A stretch of 64,000 bases of DNA from Actinophytocola xanthii (GCF_001921205.1 NZ_MSIE01000045.1:43278-107277); one strand, 5' to 3'; shown: positions 27,528-39,224, numbered from the stretch's first letter. Notes: generated by a model not told the origin, from the letters alone. Numbers and translations: made by a program.

Positions 27528-29153
27528 GTGTCTGAGAGATCCACGCGGTCCGCGGGCCGTGTTGCCACACTGCTGTTGGCGCTGGTCACAGGGGTGACAG
27601 GGCTGATCGTCCCGGCCGCGCCGGCCGCCGCGGCGCCGGCCGGGCGGGCGCCGGCCCCCATTGCCTGGGGGCAGTGCGCGGCCGCCGACCTCACCGGCGT
27701 GCCCGAGGCCGAGCGGCCGCAGTTCAGCTGCGGTCACTACGCCGTTCCGCTCGACCACGACCGGCCGGGGCGGGGCACGATCAACATCGCGCTCATGCGC
27801 CGGGCGGCCAACAACCCGGACGCGAAGATCGGTTCGCTGTTCCTGAACCCCGGCGGGCCAGGTGGCCCCGGCTACACGATGCCCCGCTCGGGCCGCAACA
27901 TCTTCGAGCCCGAGGTGCTCGACCGGTTCGACCTGATCGGCTTCGACCCGCGCGGGGTCGCCCGGAGCACGCCGCTGCGCTGCTTCGCGACCGAGGAGGA
28001 CGCCGACGAGGTGTTCGGGCGAATGCACCCGCTGCCGGTCACCCCGGGGGAGGAGAGCACGACCCTCAAGGCCTACAAGGACTACGGCCGGTTCTGCGGC
28101 CGGTTCGCCGGTCCGCTGCTCGAGCACATGTCCACCAAGGACGTCGCCCGCGACCTCGACCTGCTGCGGGCCGCGGTCGGTGACCGGAAGCTGAGCTACG
28201 TCGGCTTCTCCTACGGCACCCTGCTCGGCGCCACCTACGTGAACATGTTCCCGAACAAGGCCCGGGCGATCATCCTGGACGGCAACGTCGACCCGACGCT
28301 GCGCCTGCGCGACGGCCTCGAGTACGACCGCCAGCGCACCGGCGGCTTCGAGCTGGCCCTCAACGCCTACCTCCAGCGCTGCGACGAGGACCCCGACTGC
28401 GCGTTCGGCCCGAACGCCCGCGCGAAGTTCACCCGGCTGCACGACCATCTCCGCGAGGCCGGCCCCGTCACCCTGCCGGACGGCACCGTGGTCACCGAGG
28501 CCGACGTGATCGGCTCGACCGCCAGCGTGCTCTACAACCCGGTCCAGTTCGGCCCGTTCGCCGAGGCGCTCCAGGAGGTCTACGAGGTCGCCTTCCCGTC
28601 GACGTCCGCGCGCCGCGCCGCACCCACCGTGGACGTGGCCGCCCTGTTCGCCGAGCCGAGGCGATCCGCCGACATCCACCCCGACGCCCCCTACGTCAGC
28701 GACGACTCGTACGCGGCGGTGAACTGCTCGGACAAGCCGTTCGACATCCGGCCGTCGGACGTGCCCCGGGTGGCCGACCGCTGGGAGCGCCAGATGCCCG
28801 ACTTTGGTCGCTACCTGGCCTGGAACGACCCCGCCGTCTGCCCCGTGTGGCCGGTGCGCGACCCCGACCCGTACCGCGGCCCCTGGAACCGCCGCACCGA
28901 GACCCCGGTCCTGGTGTTCGGCAACTACTACGACCCCGCGACCCAGTACGAGTTCTCCAGGCGCATGTCCCGCCAGCTCGGAAACGCCCGCCTGGTCAGC
29001 GTGGACGCCTTCGGCCACTGCATCCTCGGCGACAGCTCCTGCACCGACCGCATAGCCGCCGACTACCTCGTGGACCTGGAGGTCCCCCGCCCGGGCACCG
29101 TCTGCCAGCCCGACGTCCAACCGTTCCCGACCCCGGTGGAGTCCCGGAACTGA
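27528..29153 (+). CDS. Secreted alpha/beta hydrolase, tripeptidyl aminopeptidase family
   Basis: A 541-residue exported protein. A Sec signal (TLLLALVTGVTGLIVPAAPAAA) ends in an Ala-rich cleavage region near residue 36. The alpha/beta hydrolase core has the oxyanion segment NPGGPGGPG and the nucleophile elbow GFSYGT. It ends with a TAP-like domain carrying the catalytic Asp (GNYYDPATQY) and His (DAFGHCI). Paired cysteines suggest disulfides. Homologs (SlpD/TAP of Streptomyces) remove N-terminal tripeptides. GTG start after GGGAGAAGG. A long terminator-like hairpin follows the stop. Confidence 0.88.
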   Translation: MSERSTRSAGRVATLLLALVTGVTGLIVPAAPAAAAPAGRAPAPIAWGQCAAADLTGVPEAERPQFSCGHYAVPLDHDRPGRGTINIALMRRAANNPDAKIGSLFLNPGGPGGPGYTMPRSGRNIFEPEVLDRFDLIGFDPRGVARSTPLRCFATEEDADEVFGRMHPLPVTPGEESTTLKAYKDYGRFCGRFAGPLLEHMSTKDVARDLDLLRAAVGDRKLSYVGFSYGTLLGATYVNMFPNKARAIILDGNVDPTLRLRDGLEYDRQRTGGFELALNAYLQRCDEDPDCAFGPNARAKFTRLHDHLREAGPVTLPDGTVVTEADVIGSTASVLYNPVQFGPFAEALQEVYEVAFPSTSARRAAPTVDVAALFAEPRRSADIHPDAPYVSDDSYAAVNCSDKPFDIRPSDVPRVADRWERQMPDFGRYLAWNDPAVCPVWPVRDPDPYRGPWNRRTETPVLVFGNYYDPATQYEFSRRMSRQLGNARLVSVDAFGHCILGDSSCTDRIAADYLVDLEVPRPGTVCQPDVQPFPTPVESRN

Positions 29154-29170
29154 CCGAGCTGGAGAACGTG

Positions 29171-29211
29171 ACCAGCTGCCGGCCGGCTTTCACTGCCGGC
29201 CGGCAGCTGGT
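29171..29211 (+). terminator. Long perfect hairpin after the secreted peptidase gene
   Basis: Arms of 17 bases (29171-29187 and 29195-29211, beginning ACCAGCTGCCGG) pair perfectly around a 7-base loop, 18 bases after the stop. There is no T tract, which is common for actinobacterial terminators. Confidence 0.75.
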
Positions 29212-29341
29212 CGCCGCCGGGTGTGCGATTCCTCAGGTGCAACGAGGGATGTTCTTCGGGCAATCCGCCACGCGGGAGAGGTGAGTGCTCGTATCGTCGG
29301 AGGCGGGCAGCGAGCGGGTTCTTCTTCCCGGAGGGGCGGCG

Positions 29342-29863
29342 ATGAGTGATCCCCTGGCCGACGCCGTGCGGATGGTCGACGACTGGGAGCGGGACGCCAA
29401 CGAGAAGGCGGCCCGCTTCCAGACGATGGCGGAGCGGGTCGAGCAGATCACGATCACCGAGTCGGTGGCCGACGGAGCGGTCAGCGTGACCGTCGGCCAC
29501 AACGGCATCCCGACGGATGTCGCGATGACCGACGGGGTGCGGCAGATGGCGCCGCACGACATCGCGGCGAACGTGATGGCCGCGATGCGTAAGGCGCAGT
29601 CCCGGTACCCGGAGAGGCTGGCCGAGATCGTGACCGAGACCGTGGGCGAGGACGACCCGGCGGCGCGGCACATCGTGGCCACCGCCGAGCGGAACTTCCC
29701 CGCGCCCCCGCCCGATGACGAGCCGCCGCCCGCCGCCGAGCGCCTGAGCTTCACCGACTCCGACGAGGACGAGCCGCTACCCCCACCCCGCCCGGCCCGG
29801 CCCGGCGACAACGACCGAGACGACGGCGACGACTTCGGCGACGACACGATCTACGGCAGGTGA
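29342..29863 (+). CDS. YbaB/EbfC-like protein with acidic tail
   Basis: A 173-residue protein. The first 125 residues resemble the YbaB/EbfC fold (long N-terminal helix, GAVSVTVGHNGIPTDVAM hairpin, then MAAMRKAQSRYPERLAEIV). The tail is disordered and rich in Pro, Asp and Glu (DNDRDDGDDFGDD). In actinomycetes such proteins are commonly paired with an EspC-like gene next to WXG100-type secreted proteins, where the function is unproven. Start ATG has GGAGG at good distance. The next gene begins 6 bases after its stop, so the two are one operon, pointing toward the RHS toxin. Confidence 0.7.
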   Translation: MSDPLADAVRMVDDWERDANEKAARFQTMAERVEQITITESVADGAVSVTVGHNGIPTDVAMTDGVRQMAPHDIAANVMAAMRKAQSRYPERLAEIVTETVGEDDPAARHIVATAERNFPAPPPDDEPPPAAERLSFTDSDEDEPLPPPRPARPGDNDRDDGDDFGDDTIYGR

Positions 29864-29869
29864 CACCCG

Positions 29870-30187
29870 TTGACCACCGACGGTTTCGAGGTCCTGACCG
29901 GCGAGCTGGACGCCCACGCCGGGCAGGTCGACGCGCTCACCGACCGCCTCCGCGGCGCGGTCGACGCGGCCGACACGGTGACCATGAACAACGACGCCTA
30001 CGGCGTGGTCTGCCAGCCGTTCGCGATGATGCTCCAGCCGTTCGAGGAGCTCGGCGTACGCACGTTGCGCCAGGCCGCCGACACCCTCGCCGACACCGCC
30101 GGCAGCGTGCGCGACACGGCACGCTCCTACACCGGCACCGACTCCGCCGAGGCGACGGTGTTCACCCAGACCGAGCAGCGGCTTTAG
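29870..30187 (+). CDS. EspC/WXG100-like type VII secretion-associated protein
   Basis: A 105-residue, mostly helical protein (LTGELDAHAGQVDALTDRL, NDAYGVVCQPFAMMLQPFEEL, LRQAADTLADTAGSVRDTA), similar in layout to EspC-family secretion-associated proteins: a helix, a short turn and a helix with a Tyr-Gly in the middle. TTG start just after the YbaB-like stop. It is likely a partner that is co-secreted with, or chaperones, the WXG100-RHS toxin encoded convergently. Identification rests on size, helix layout and neighbours. Confidence 0.6.
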   Translation: MTTDGFEVLTGELDAHAGQVDALTDRLRGAVDAADTVTMNNDAYGVVCQPFAMMLQPFEELGVRTLRQAADTLADTAGSVRDTARSYTGTDSAEATVFTQTEQRL

Positions 30188-30326
30188 AACGCGTCGTCAC
30201 GCGTGTTTCCGCACCACGCCCGGCGCTTCCGACCGCCGAGGAAACGCGTCGCGATCCCGGGGGACTCACCGGCTGACCGAGACGCCTGAACTCAGGGAGG
30301 CACGAGCACGAGGCGCCGCGTCGGCT

Positions 30327-30947
30327 CTAGACCGGGACGACCGCCTGGATCTCCTCCACAACGCTGGGCGGGAACCACACCGCCAAATTCAGAGCCTCCG
30401 CCATCCGTCGCAACACGGCCCGCGCCAGGTCGGCACGGTCACCCTCCACGAGCGACAGCGCCGTCCGGACCAGGTGGCCCGGCGGGGGAAGGTCGTCCTC
30501 GTCGCCATGGCGGACGAGGTCGGCCAGCAGAGCGTCGACGGTGCTCAGCGCCTCGGCCTCCCGCCCGAGCCGTAGCAGCGCGACCGCCCGGATCTCCGCC
30601 AGCCGCGACACCCGCCAGCGCAGGTCCCCGCTGAGGAAGAACCCCTCGTCCACCCTCGACGCGAACCGCAGCGCCTCCTCGTCCTGCCCGGCCAGCACGG
30701 CCGCGTCAGCGAGGTGCATGAGGATCCAGTCCGGCCGCTCCACCACGGACAGGACCCGCTTGCCCTCCTCGATCGCCTGGGGGAGCCGCTCCGGAGCCTG
30801 CTGGGCGAGCATCGCCAGCGCCACAGCCCTCGCCTCGGGGTCCTCGTCCCCGGGCAACGCGGCGAGCGCCCTGTCGAGCAGGGCGGCCCGCTGTTCGCCG
30901 AACGCCAGCCCGGCGCTCTCGTTGATCAGCTCTCGCGGCGAGTTCAC
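30327..30947 (-). CDS. Helical-repeat protein, candidate immunity protein of the RHS toxin
   Basis: A 206-residue soluble protein made of helical pairs with a TPR-like rhythm (ARAVALAMLAQQAPERLPQAI, LHLADAAVLAGQDEEALRFAS, EIRAVALLRLGREAEALSTVD). It has no signal peptide. It starts 9 bases after the stop of the polymorphic toxin gene and runs in the same direction. In toxin loci of this kind, the small gene directly after the toxin almost always encodes the cognate immunity protein. I do not recognise the family. Confidence 0.6.
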   Translation of the reverse strand: MNSPRELINESAGLAFGEQRAALLDRALAALPGDEDPEARAVALAMLAQQAPERLPQAIEEGKRVLSVVERPDWILMHLADAAVLAGQDEEALRFASRVDEGFFLSGDLRWRVSRLAEIRAVALLRLGREAEALSTVDALLADLVRHGDEDDLPPPGHLVRTALSLVEGDRADLARAVLRRMAEALNLAVWFPPSVVEEIQAVVPV

Positions 30948-30956
30948 CGGCGTTCC

Positions 30957-33900
30957 CTACATGTTGTGGTCGATACCTCGTGCCCTGGCCTCGTAGCGCT
31001 TCGCGATGCGCAGCAGGGCCTCGCGCACCTCCGGCAACAGGTCCCGGTTCCGGGCCTCCTCCCGCAGGCCGCGTGCGGCGGCACGATATCCCGCACCGTG
31101 CTGCCCCGTGCTCGTGGCGCCTTCCTCGGTGCGCGCGGCGTTGCGGTGCTCCCGGGCGGCCGCGCTGGCGTACGCGTCCGGGCTCACCCAGTGCTCGTCG
31201 TGGGACGGGTCGATGCCGACCCGCCTGCCGTCCGGCCTGATCTCGCCGCACCGGCACGGCCCCCGCCTGGCCTGGCTCGCCGCCAAGCCGAGGGGATCGG
31301 ACCAGGTGAGCGGGTTGGGCACGTAGGCGTCCGGGTTCGGCGCCGGCAGCAGGCCGAGCGGGTCGCCGCTGTAGTACCGGCCGACCTCGGCGTCGTAGTA
31401 CCGGTGGTGGTTGTAGTCGAGCCCGGTCTCCTGGTCGTGGTACTGACCGGGGAAGCGCAACGGCGTGTAGGCGCGCTGCCGGAGGCCTTCGAGCGCCTGG
31501 CCCCACACGGTCGTCTGCCGGCGCCAGACCAGTTCTCCGGCGTCGTCGACGAGCTCGGTCGGGGTACCCACGAGATCGGTGACGATCGAGTAGAACCGCT
31601 CGTCGACCCAGCGCTGTGGCGCGTCCCGGGCGATCACCCGCTCGGTCTGGGTGAGCACGGCGCCGGTCCGGGGGTGGTGGACCCAGGTGGTGGCCCGCCC
31701 CCCGCTGTGCGCCTGCTCCACCAGGTGCTCACCTGCCCAGGTGAAGTCGGTGCGCTCGGCGGCCCGGCCGTCGGGCGCCAGGCGTTGCTTCGCGATGCGC
31801 CTGCCCAGCGCGTCGTACCGGTAGCGCCAGCTCGTGCCGTCCGGGGTCACCACCCCGACAAGGCGATCCTCGACGTCCCAGCTGTAGCGCCAGATGTCGG
31901 GTTTGGTCGACAGCCGTTTCCGCTGCCGCATGACCACGCGGCCCTGCGCGTCGTACTGGTAGCGCACGTTTCCGGCGCGCACCAGCCGGGACCCGGCGTA
32001 CTCGCGCGGCCCCTGCGCCTCGGCCGTCCCGCCCTGCCAGGCCGCCGCGGCGATCTCGCCGACCCGGTCGTAGGCGTACCGCTCGTTGCCCGTGGGACCG
32101 TCCACCGCGGTGATCCGGCCCACCGGGTCCAGCTCGAACCGGCGCGTGCCGTCGAGCTGGTCCTGGATGGCGATCAGGTCACCGTCCACCCGGTACCGGT
32201 AGGCGCGGCGCTGGACGACCCGGGCGGCCGGTCCGCCTGCCACGGCCTGGGACACCAGGCGGTCGCAGACGTCCCACGCCTGGGTGAGGGCCGTGCCGGT
32301 GTTCATCGACCGCTCCACCTCGCGCCCCCGCGCGTCGTGGCCGAACGACATGACCCGTCCCGCGGTCCGCAGGGTCGCCGGCCGTGCCTCGGCGTCGAAC
32401 GACCACGTCATCGTCGAGCCGGTCGGGGTCACCCGGGAGACCCGCCGGCCGAGCAGGTCGTAGGCCGAGCGCACGGTCCTGCCGTTCACGGTCTCGGCGA
32501 CGACCCGGCCCAGCCGGTCCCGCTCGAACACGACGGTCGCGTCCGCGTTGCGCGCGGCCGTGATCCGCCCGAGCGGGTCGAACTCGTAGCTGGCGATGGT
32601 GGCCCCCTCGGACCGCCGCTCGACGATGTTGCCGAGCACGTCGCGAACGAGCTCGATCCGCGTGCCCGCCCCGTTGACCGTCGCGATCACCTCGCCCGCG
32701 GCGTTGAGCTCGTAGCGCCTCGTCCGGCCGCCGAAGTCGGTTTCCTCGACCAGCCGGCCGACCGCGTCGTAGCCGTAGCGCCAGACCTCGCCGCGGGCGT
32801 TGGTGACCGCGACCAGGTTCATCTCGGTGTCGTAGGCGAAGTCCAGTCGCGAGCCGTCCGGTCCGACCTCCGAGCGGGGGAAGTCGAAGTGCGTCGTCTC
32901 GATCGTCGTGACGTTGCCCAGGACGTCGACGTGCCGCACCAGGCTGCTCTCGCCGTCGTAGAACCACCGCTCGGTCGCGCCGTCGGCCTGCGTGTGCGAC
33001 ATCATCAGGCCCTCGACCGTCCAGGTGAACCGCTCGGTCGCGTCGGTCGCGCCGGTGATCTCGACGACCCGACCGAACTGGTCCCGCCGGTAGCGGGTGA
33101 TGGCGCCCACGGCATCGGTGACGGCCACGATGAGGCCGGCCGCGTCGTGCTCCAGCCGCTGGATGCCGCCCTCAGCGTCGGTGATGGTGACTGGCCGGCC
33201 GCGGTCGTCGATCTGGTAGACCGTCGTCGCGCCGAGCGGATCGGTGGCCTGTACGAGGTTTCCGCGCGTGTCGTAGGTCTGCAGCCACACCGCGCCGTCG
33301 GGGTCGACGATCCGGACGGGCAGCCCCAGCTCGTTGTACTCGGCGGTCGCGTGGCTCCCGTCGGGGCGGACGATCCGAACGAGGTTCCCCGCCGCGTCGC
33401 GCTCGTAGCGCGTCGTGCGGCCCAGCGGGTCGGTCTGGGAGGCCAGCCGGTCGTAGCGGTCCCACTCGCGCCGGGTCTCCTCGCCGCCCGGGCCGACCTC
33501 CCGCACGACCTGCAACAGGTCGTTGAAGTAGTAGGTCCGCGCGGTGCCGCGGGAGTCGGTGAAGACCGTCGAGCCGGTGTCGTAGACCCAGGAGCAGGCC
33601 ATGGCGCCGCCCGAACCGTTGGTCCGGACACACCGGCCCCACTGGTCGTACTCGTACTCGTACCACTCGCCGTTGCGGTCCTCCCACCGGACGATCCGGC
33701 CCGAGTCGTCGTAGGTGAACCGGTGTGCCTTGTCCGAGGAGTTGACCACCTCGACCAGCCGCCGGCGCTCGTCGTACCGGTAGCGCATGAGCGTGACCGG
33801 TTGCGCGCCCCGCAGCCACAGCCGCCGCACCAGCATGTCCTCGGTGTCCACGCCGATGTCGTATCCGCCGGAGTGCCGGATCCCGGTGACCGCGCCCTGG

Positions 33901-35333
33901 TCGTCGTAGGAGAACGTGATCTCGTTGCCGTTGCGGTCGGCCAGCCGGGTGAGGGGGAGCAACTCGCCCGGTCCGGCGAAGGACAGGGTCCGCCCGCGTT
34001 CGGGCTGCTCGACCGTGTAGCCCTCCGGGGTCCGGCGCAGCGCCCAGCGCGCCCCGAACTCGGCGAACACCGCGGTGCCGTCCGCGGGCGGCACCGGGTA
34101 AACCAGCCGCGCCCCGTCCGCGTCGGCGAAGTACACGCCCTGGTCGTCCACCTCGATCCGCTGGTCGAGGGTGGAGGACCAGGAACGACCGAAGAACCGG
34201 CCGACGCGGTAGGAGGAGTAGTGGGTCCGCTGCAGGAGCAGCGGGAGCGTGCCCTTCAGGTCGACGTCGAACTGTTCCAGGTACATCTGGCCGGTGGCCA
34301 GGTCGATCGGCTCACCCGAGCCGGGGGTGCACTCGGTGTCGCGGGCGTCGGTCTTGGGGTTGCCGGCGTTGTCCCGCATTCCCGGGCTGTCCCCGCCGCC
34401 GGGCTTACCGCCGCCTGGCCGGCCACCGGCCGCCCCGCTCGGGGTCGTGCCGCCCGCTGCGTCGGCGTCCGACGTGGACGACGGGCTGGTGCCGTCCGAG
34501 CCGCGGGTCGTGGGAGCGTCGGGGGAGGAGCCGCCGCGCGCGGCGGAGGGGCTGGTGCCGCCGGGTGCGTCGGCCTTCCTCAGCTTCGCGAGCTTGGCGA
34601 TGATCTCGTCCAGCTTGTCGAGGATCTTCCGGATGCGGGGGCCGACGTTCCCGATGGTCTTGACCAGCTTGCGCACGACGTCGGCGACCTTGGCCACGGT
34701 CTTGGAGATCGCGGCGGTGGCCTGGGCCACGATCACCGGCGTGGCCAGGCCGAGCGTGGCGGCCGCCTCCAGCGCCCAGGCGATCAGCCGCCCCACCAGG
34801 TCGGCCACGAGGTCCCGGATGAACTCGCGGACGAACGCCACGACCTCACCCATGATCATCACACCGGCGGAGATCCCGTCGGCGAGCACGCCCGCCCCGG
34901 CCAGGGCGTCCGCGCTCTCGGTGGCGTGGGTCCGGTAGGCCTCGCCGGCCTGCCCGCTCCACCCCGCCGTGCCCGACCGCGCCTCGCGCAGGTAGTCCTG
35001 GGACACCGCGGCGACCTCGGCGGCGACGTTGGCCCAGGTCTGCGAGAACGACTGGATCACCGGCGGGTCCCCGGCGAACCAGTCCAGCGCCTCCTTCAGC
35101 GGCCGGACGTGCTCGATGAGCCAGGAGACCCCGTAGGAGGCAAGCGTGCCAAGGGGGTCGATCACCAGCGAGAGCACTTCCAGGCCGACGCCGACCGCCG
35201 ACAGGCCGGCCTCCACCCAGTCCCCGTCGCTCACCCCCTGCGCGAGGCCCTGCGCGGACTCGGCGATCCCGATCCCGGTGACGGCCGTCGTCGTGTCCTG
35301 TGACTGCGCGACGAGCGGATTTCCCTCGGACAT
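30957..35333 (-). CDS. Polymorphic toxin: WXG100-like domain, RHS/YD repeats and an unrecognised C-terminal toxin
   Basis: A 1,458-residue protein. Residues 90-150 form a WXG100-like region with Trp125-Ser-Gly127 (GTAGWSGQAGEAYR). A hydrophobic/amphipathic stretch runs from about 150 to 240, and a Gly/Pro/Ser/Thr linker to about 340. A DUF6531 domain follows (GEPIDLATGQMYLEQFD). About 900 residues of YD/RHS repeats (GRVVETITGATD-type units) close with GRYYSGDPLGLL and SDPLGLA. The last 106 residues are the variable tip. They contain CRCGEIRPDGRR and DPSHDEHWVSPDAY and are helical at the end; I do not recognise this toxin. The start at 35333 has GGGGGA at good spacing; 35339 is too close to it. 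Export probably uses type VII secretion. Confidence 0.85.
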   Translation of the reverse strand: MSEGNPLVAQSQDTTTAVTGIGIAESAQGLAQGVSDGDWVEAGLSAVGVGLEVLSLVIDPLGTLASYGVSWLIEHVRPLKEALDWFAGDPPVIQSFSQTWANVAAEVAAVSQDYLREARSGTAGWSGQAGEAYRTHATESADALAGAGVLADGISAGVMIMGEVVAFVREFIRDLVADLVGRLIAWALEAAATLGLATPVIVAQATAAISKTVAKVADVVRKLVKTIGNVGPRIRKILDKLDEIIAKLAKLRKADAPGGTSPSAARGGSSPDAPTTRGSDGTSPSSTSDADAAGGTTPSGAAGGRPGGGKPGGGDSPGMRDNAGNPKTDARDTECTPGSGEPIDLATGQMYLEQFDVDLKGTLPLLLQRTHYSSYRVGRFFGRSWSSTLDQRIEVDDQGVYFADADGARLVYPVPPADGTAVFAEFGARWALRRTPEGYTVEQPERGRTLSFAGPGELLPLTRLADRNGNEITFSYDDQGAVTGIRHSGGYDIGVDTEDMLVRRLWLRGAQPVTLMRYRYDERRRLVEVVNSSDKAHRFTYDDSGRIVRWEDRNGEWYEYEYDQWGRCVRTNGSGGAMACSWVYDTGSTVFTDSRGTARTYYFNDLLQVVREVGPGGEETRREWDRYDRLASQTDPLGRTTRYERDAAGNLVRIVRPDGSHATAEYNELGLPVRIVDPDGAVWLQTYDTRGNLVQATDPLGATTVYQIDDRGRPVTITDAEGGIQRLEHDAAGLIVAVTDAVGAITRYRRDQFGRVVEITGATDATERFTWTVEGLMMSHTQADGATERWFYDGESSLVRHVDVLGNVTTIETTHFDFPRSEVGPDGSRLDFAYDTEMNLVAVTNARGEVWRYGYDAVGRLVEETDFGGRTRRYELNAAGEVIATVNGAGTRIELVRDVLGNIVERRSEGATIASYEFDPLGRITAARNADATVVFERDRLGRVVAETVNGRTVRSAYDLLGRRVSRVTPTGSTMTWSFDAEARPATLRTAGRVMSFGHDARGREVERSMNTGTALTQAWDVCDRLVSQAVAGGPAARVVQRRAYRYRVDGDLIAIQDQLDGTRRFELDPVGRITAVDGPTGNERYAYDRVGEIAAAAWQGGTAEAQGPREYAGSRLVRAGNVRYQYDAQGRVVMRQRKRLSTKPDIWRYSWDVEDRLVGVVTPDGTSWRYRYDALGRRIAKQRLAPDGRAAERTDFTWAGEHLVEQAHSGGRATTWVHHPRTGAVLTQTERVIARDAPQRWVDERFYSIVTDLVGTPTELVDDAGELVWRRQTTVWGQALEGLRQRAYTPLRFPGQYHDQETGLDYNHHRYYDAEVGRYYSGDPLGLLPAPNPDAYVPNPLTWSDPLGLAASQARRGPCRCGEIRPDGRRVGIDPSHDEHWVSPDAYASAAAREHRNAARTEEGATSTGQHGAGYRAAARGLREEARNRDLLPEVREALLRIAKRYEARARGIDHNM

Positions 35334-35462
35334 CGCCATTCCCCCTGCCGACGTCGCCTCGTCCCCGGCGGGGCGACATGTCCTCCAGCTCACACGGTAG
35401 AACCGTTGGACGGGGGAAGCGACCCTCTCGTTCCGCACCGACGACCAGCGGTGGGAACAGCG

Positions 35463-35496
35463 AACGGGCGGCCGGCGAGATCGCCGACCGCCCGTT
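35463..35496. terminator. Terminator hairpin downstream of acn
   Basis: AACGGGCGG pairs with CCGCCCGTT and an inner GGCGA/TCGCC stem, just after the acn stop codon and upstream of the toxin gene on the same strand. A short T run occurs only on the plus strand. Confidence 0.6.
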
Positions 35497-35509
35497 TCCT
35501 ACGTGCGAG

Positions 35510-38371
<2,862 letters not shown>

Positions 38372-38430
38372 ATCCAACTCCATCCGACCTGTGGTGTGTG
38401 GTGTTCGGGAACGACCTGTCTCGACGCAAA

Positions 38431-38446
38431 CAGTACGCTTGTCCTG
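38431..38446. promoter_or_regulatory. AcnR-type operator upstream of acn
   Basis: CAGTAC-GCTT-GTCCTG fits the palindromic form CAGNAC-N4-GTNCTG of the corynebacterial AcnR site at every fixed position. It is 60 bases upstream of the acn GTG and 28 before the divergent VOC gene, which it might also affect. Confidence 0.7.
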
Positions 38447-38473
38447 TATTCGACGCCAAGGAGGGTCGTCCTC

Positions 38474-38839
38474 ATGCTGCACCACGTCCAGATCGCCGCC
38501 CCGGCCGGCAGCGAAGATCGTCTACGCGCGTTCTACACCGGTGTGCTCGGGTGGGCCGAGCTGTCGAAACCGCCCCTGCTGGCCCCTCGCGGCGGATGTT
38601 GGTTCCGCGTGCCGGGCCGCGGCGGTCCGGACGCCGAGCTGCACGTCGGCGTGGAGGAGGACTTCCGGCCGGCGCGCAAGGCACATCCCGCCTTCGTCGT
38701 CGACGTGGACGCCACCGCCGCAGCGGTGGAGCGGGCCGGCCACCCCGTCCGCTGGGCCGACCCGGCCGAGATCCCCGGCCGCCGGCGCTTCCACACCGAC
38801 GACCCCTGCGGCAACCGGCTGGAGTTCCTCGAGGGCTGA
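38474..38839 (+). CDS. Glyoxalase/bleomycin-resistance (VOC) family protein
   Basis: A 121-residue VOC-fold protein ([59 protein letters not shown]). His3 and the terminal Glu are positioned as metal ligands in this superfamily. The reaction is not known. The ATG is close to the AcnR-type box, so the mRNA leader is short. It is convergent with another VOC gene whose stop is four bases away. Confidence 0.8.
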   Translation: MLHHVQIAAPAGSEDRLRAFYTGVLGWAELSKPPLLAPRGGCWFRVPGRGGPDAELHVGVEEDFRPARKAHPAFVVDVDATAAAVERAGHPVRWADPAEIPGRRRFHTDDPCGNRLEFLEG

Positions 38840-38843
38840 GTCG

Positions 38844-39191
38844 TCAGGAGCCCGGCGGGACCTGCCCGAACGCGATCTCGTTCCCCTCGGGGTCGACGTA
38901 GGTGATCTTCCGTACGCCGTTCCCGTAGGTCTCCCGGTTCTCCGGCTCCACCCCGCGTTCGGCCACCCCGGCCACCCGGCTGTCGAGGTCGTCGACCATC
39001 AGCGTGAGCAGGGCGTGGCCGGCGTGCTCCGGGCGCCGGACCACGTAGACCAGGCAGTGCTCGGCGAGCGCCCAGACCGCTTCGGTGTCGTGCGGGAAGA
39101 AGGCCGGCGGGGTGCCGAACAGCCGTTCGTACCACTCCAGCGCCGCCGCGAAGTCGTCCACCGCGACGCCCGCGAACAGGTCGAGGGTCAT
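38844..39191 (-). CDS. VOC family protein
   Basis: A 115-residue VOC-fold protein beginning MTLDLFAGVAVDDFAAALEWYE, with the second repeat ending TYVDPEGNEIAFGQ. The start at ATG 39191 was preferred over an open upstream extension because it sits at the domain boundary. Its initial Asp-containing strand lacks the His usual for the metal site, so it may be a binding protein rather than an enzyme. A strong hairpin lies upstream and separates it from the membrane-protein gene. Confidence 0.75.
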   Translation of the reverse strand: MTLDLFAGVAVDDFAAALEWYERLFGTPPAFFPHDTEAVWALAEHCLVYVVRRPEHAGHALLTLMVDDLDSRVAGVAERGVEPENRETYGNGVRKITYVDPEGNEIAFGQVPPGS

Positions 39192-39224
39192 GGCGCAGGG
39201 TAGCGCCGAGGCCCGCACACGACT

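Noticed and set aside
30714..35303. A 1,529-codon open frame on the plus strand opposite the RHS toxin
   Set aside because: It is Arg/Pro/Gly/His-rich with no domain pattern; it mirrors the RHS gene in antisense, and long antisense frames are expected at this GC content.
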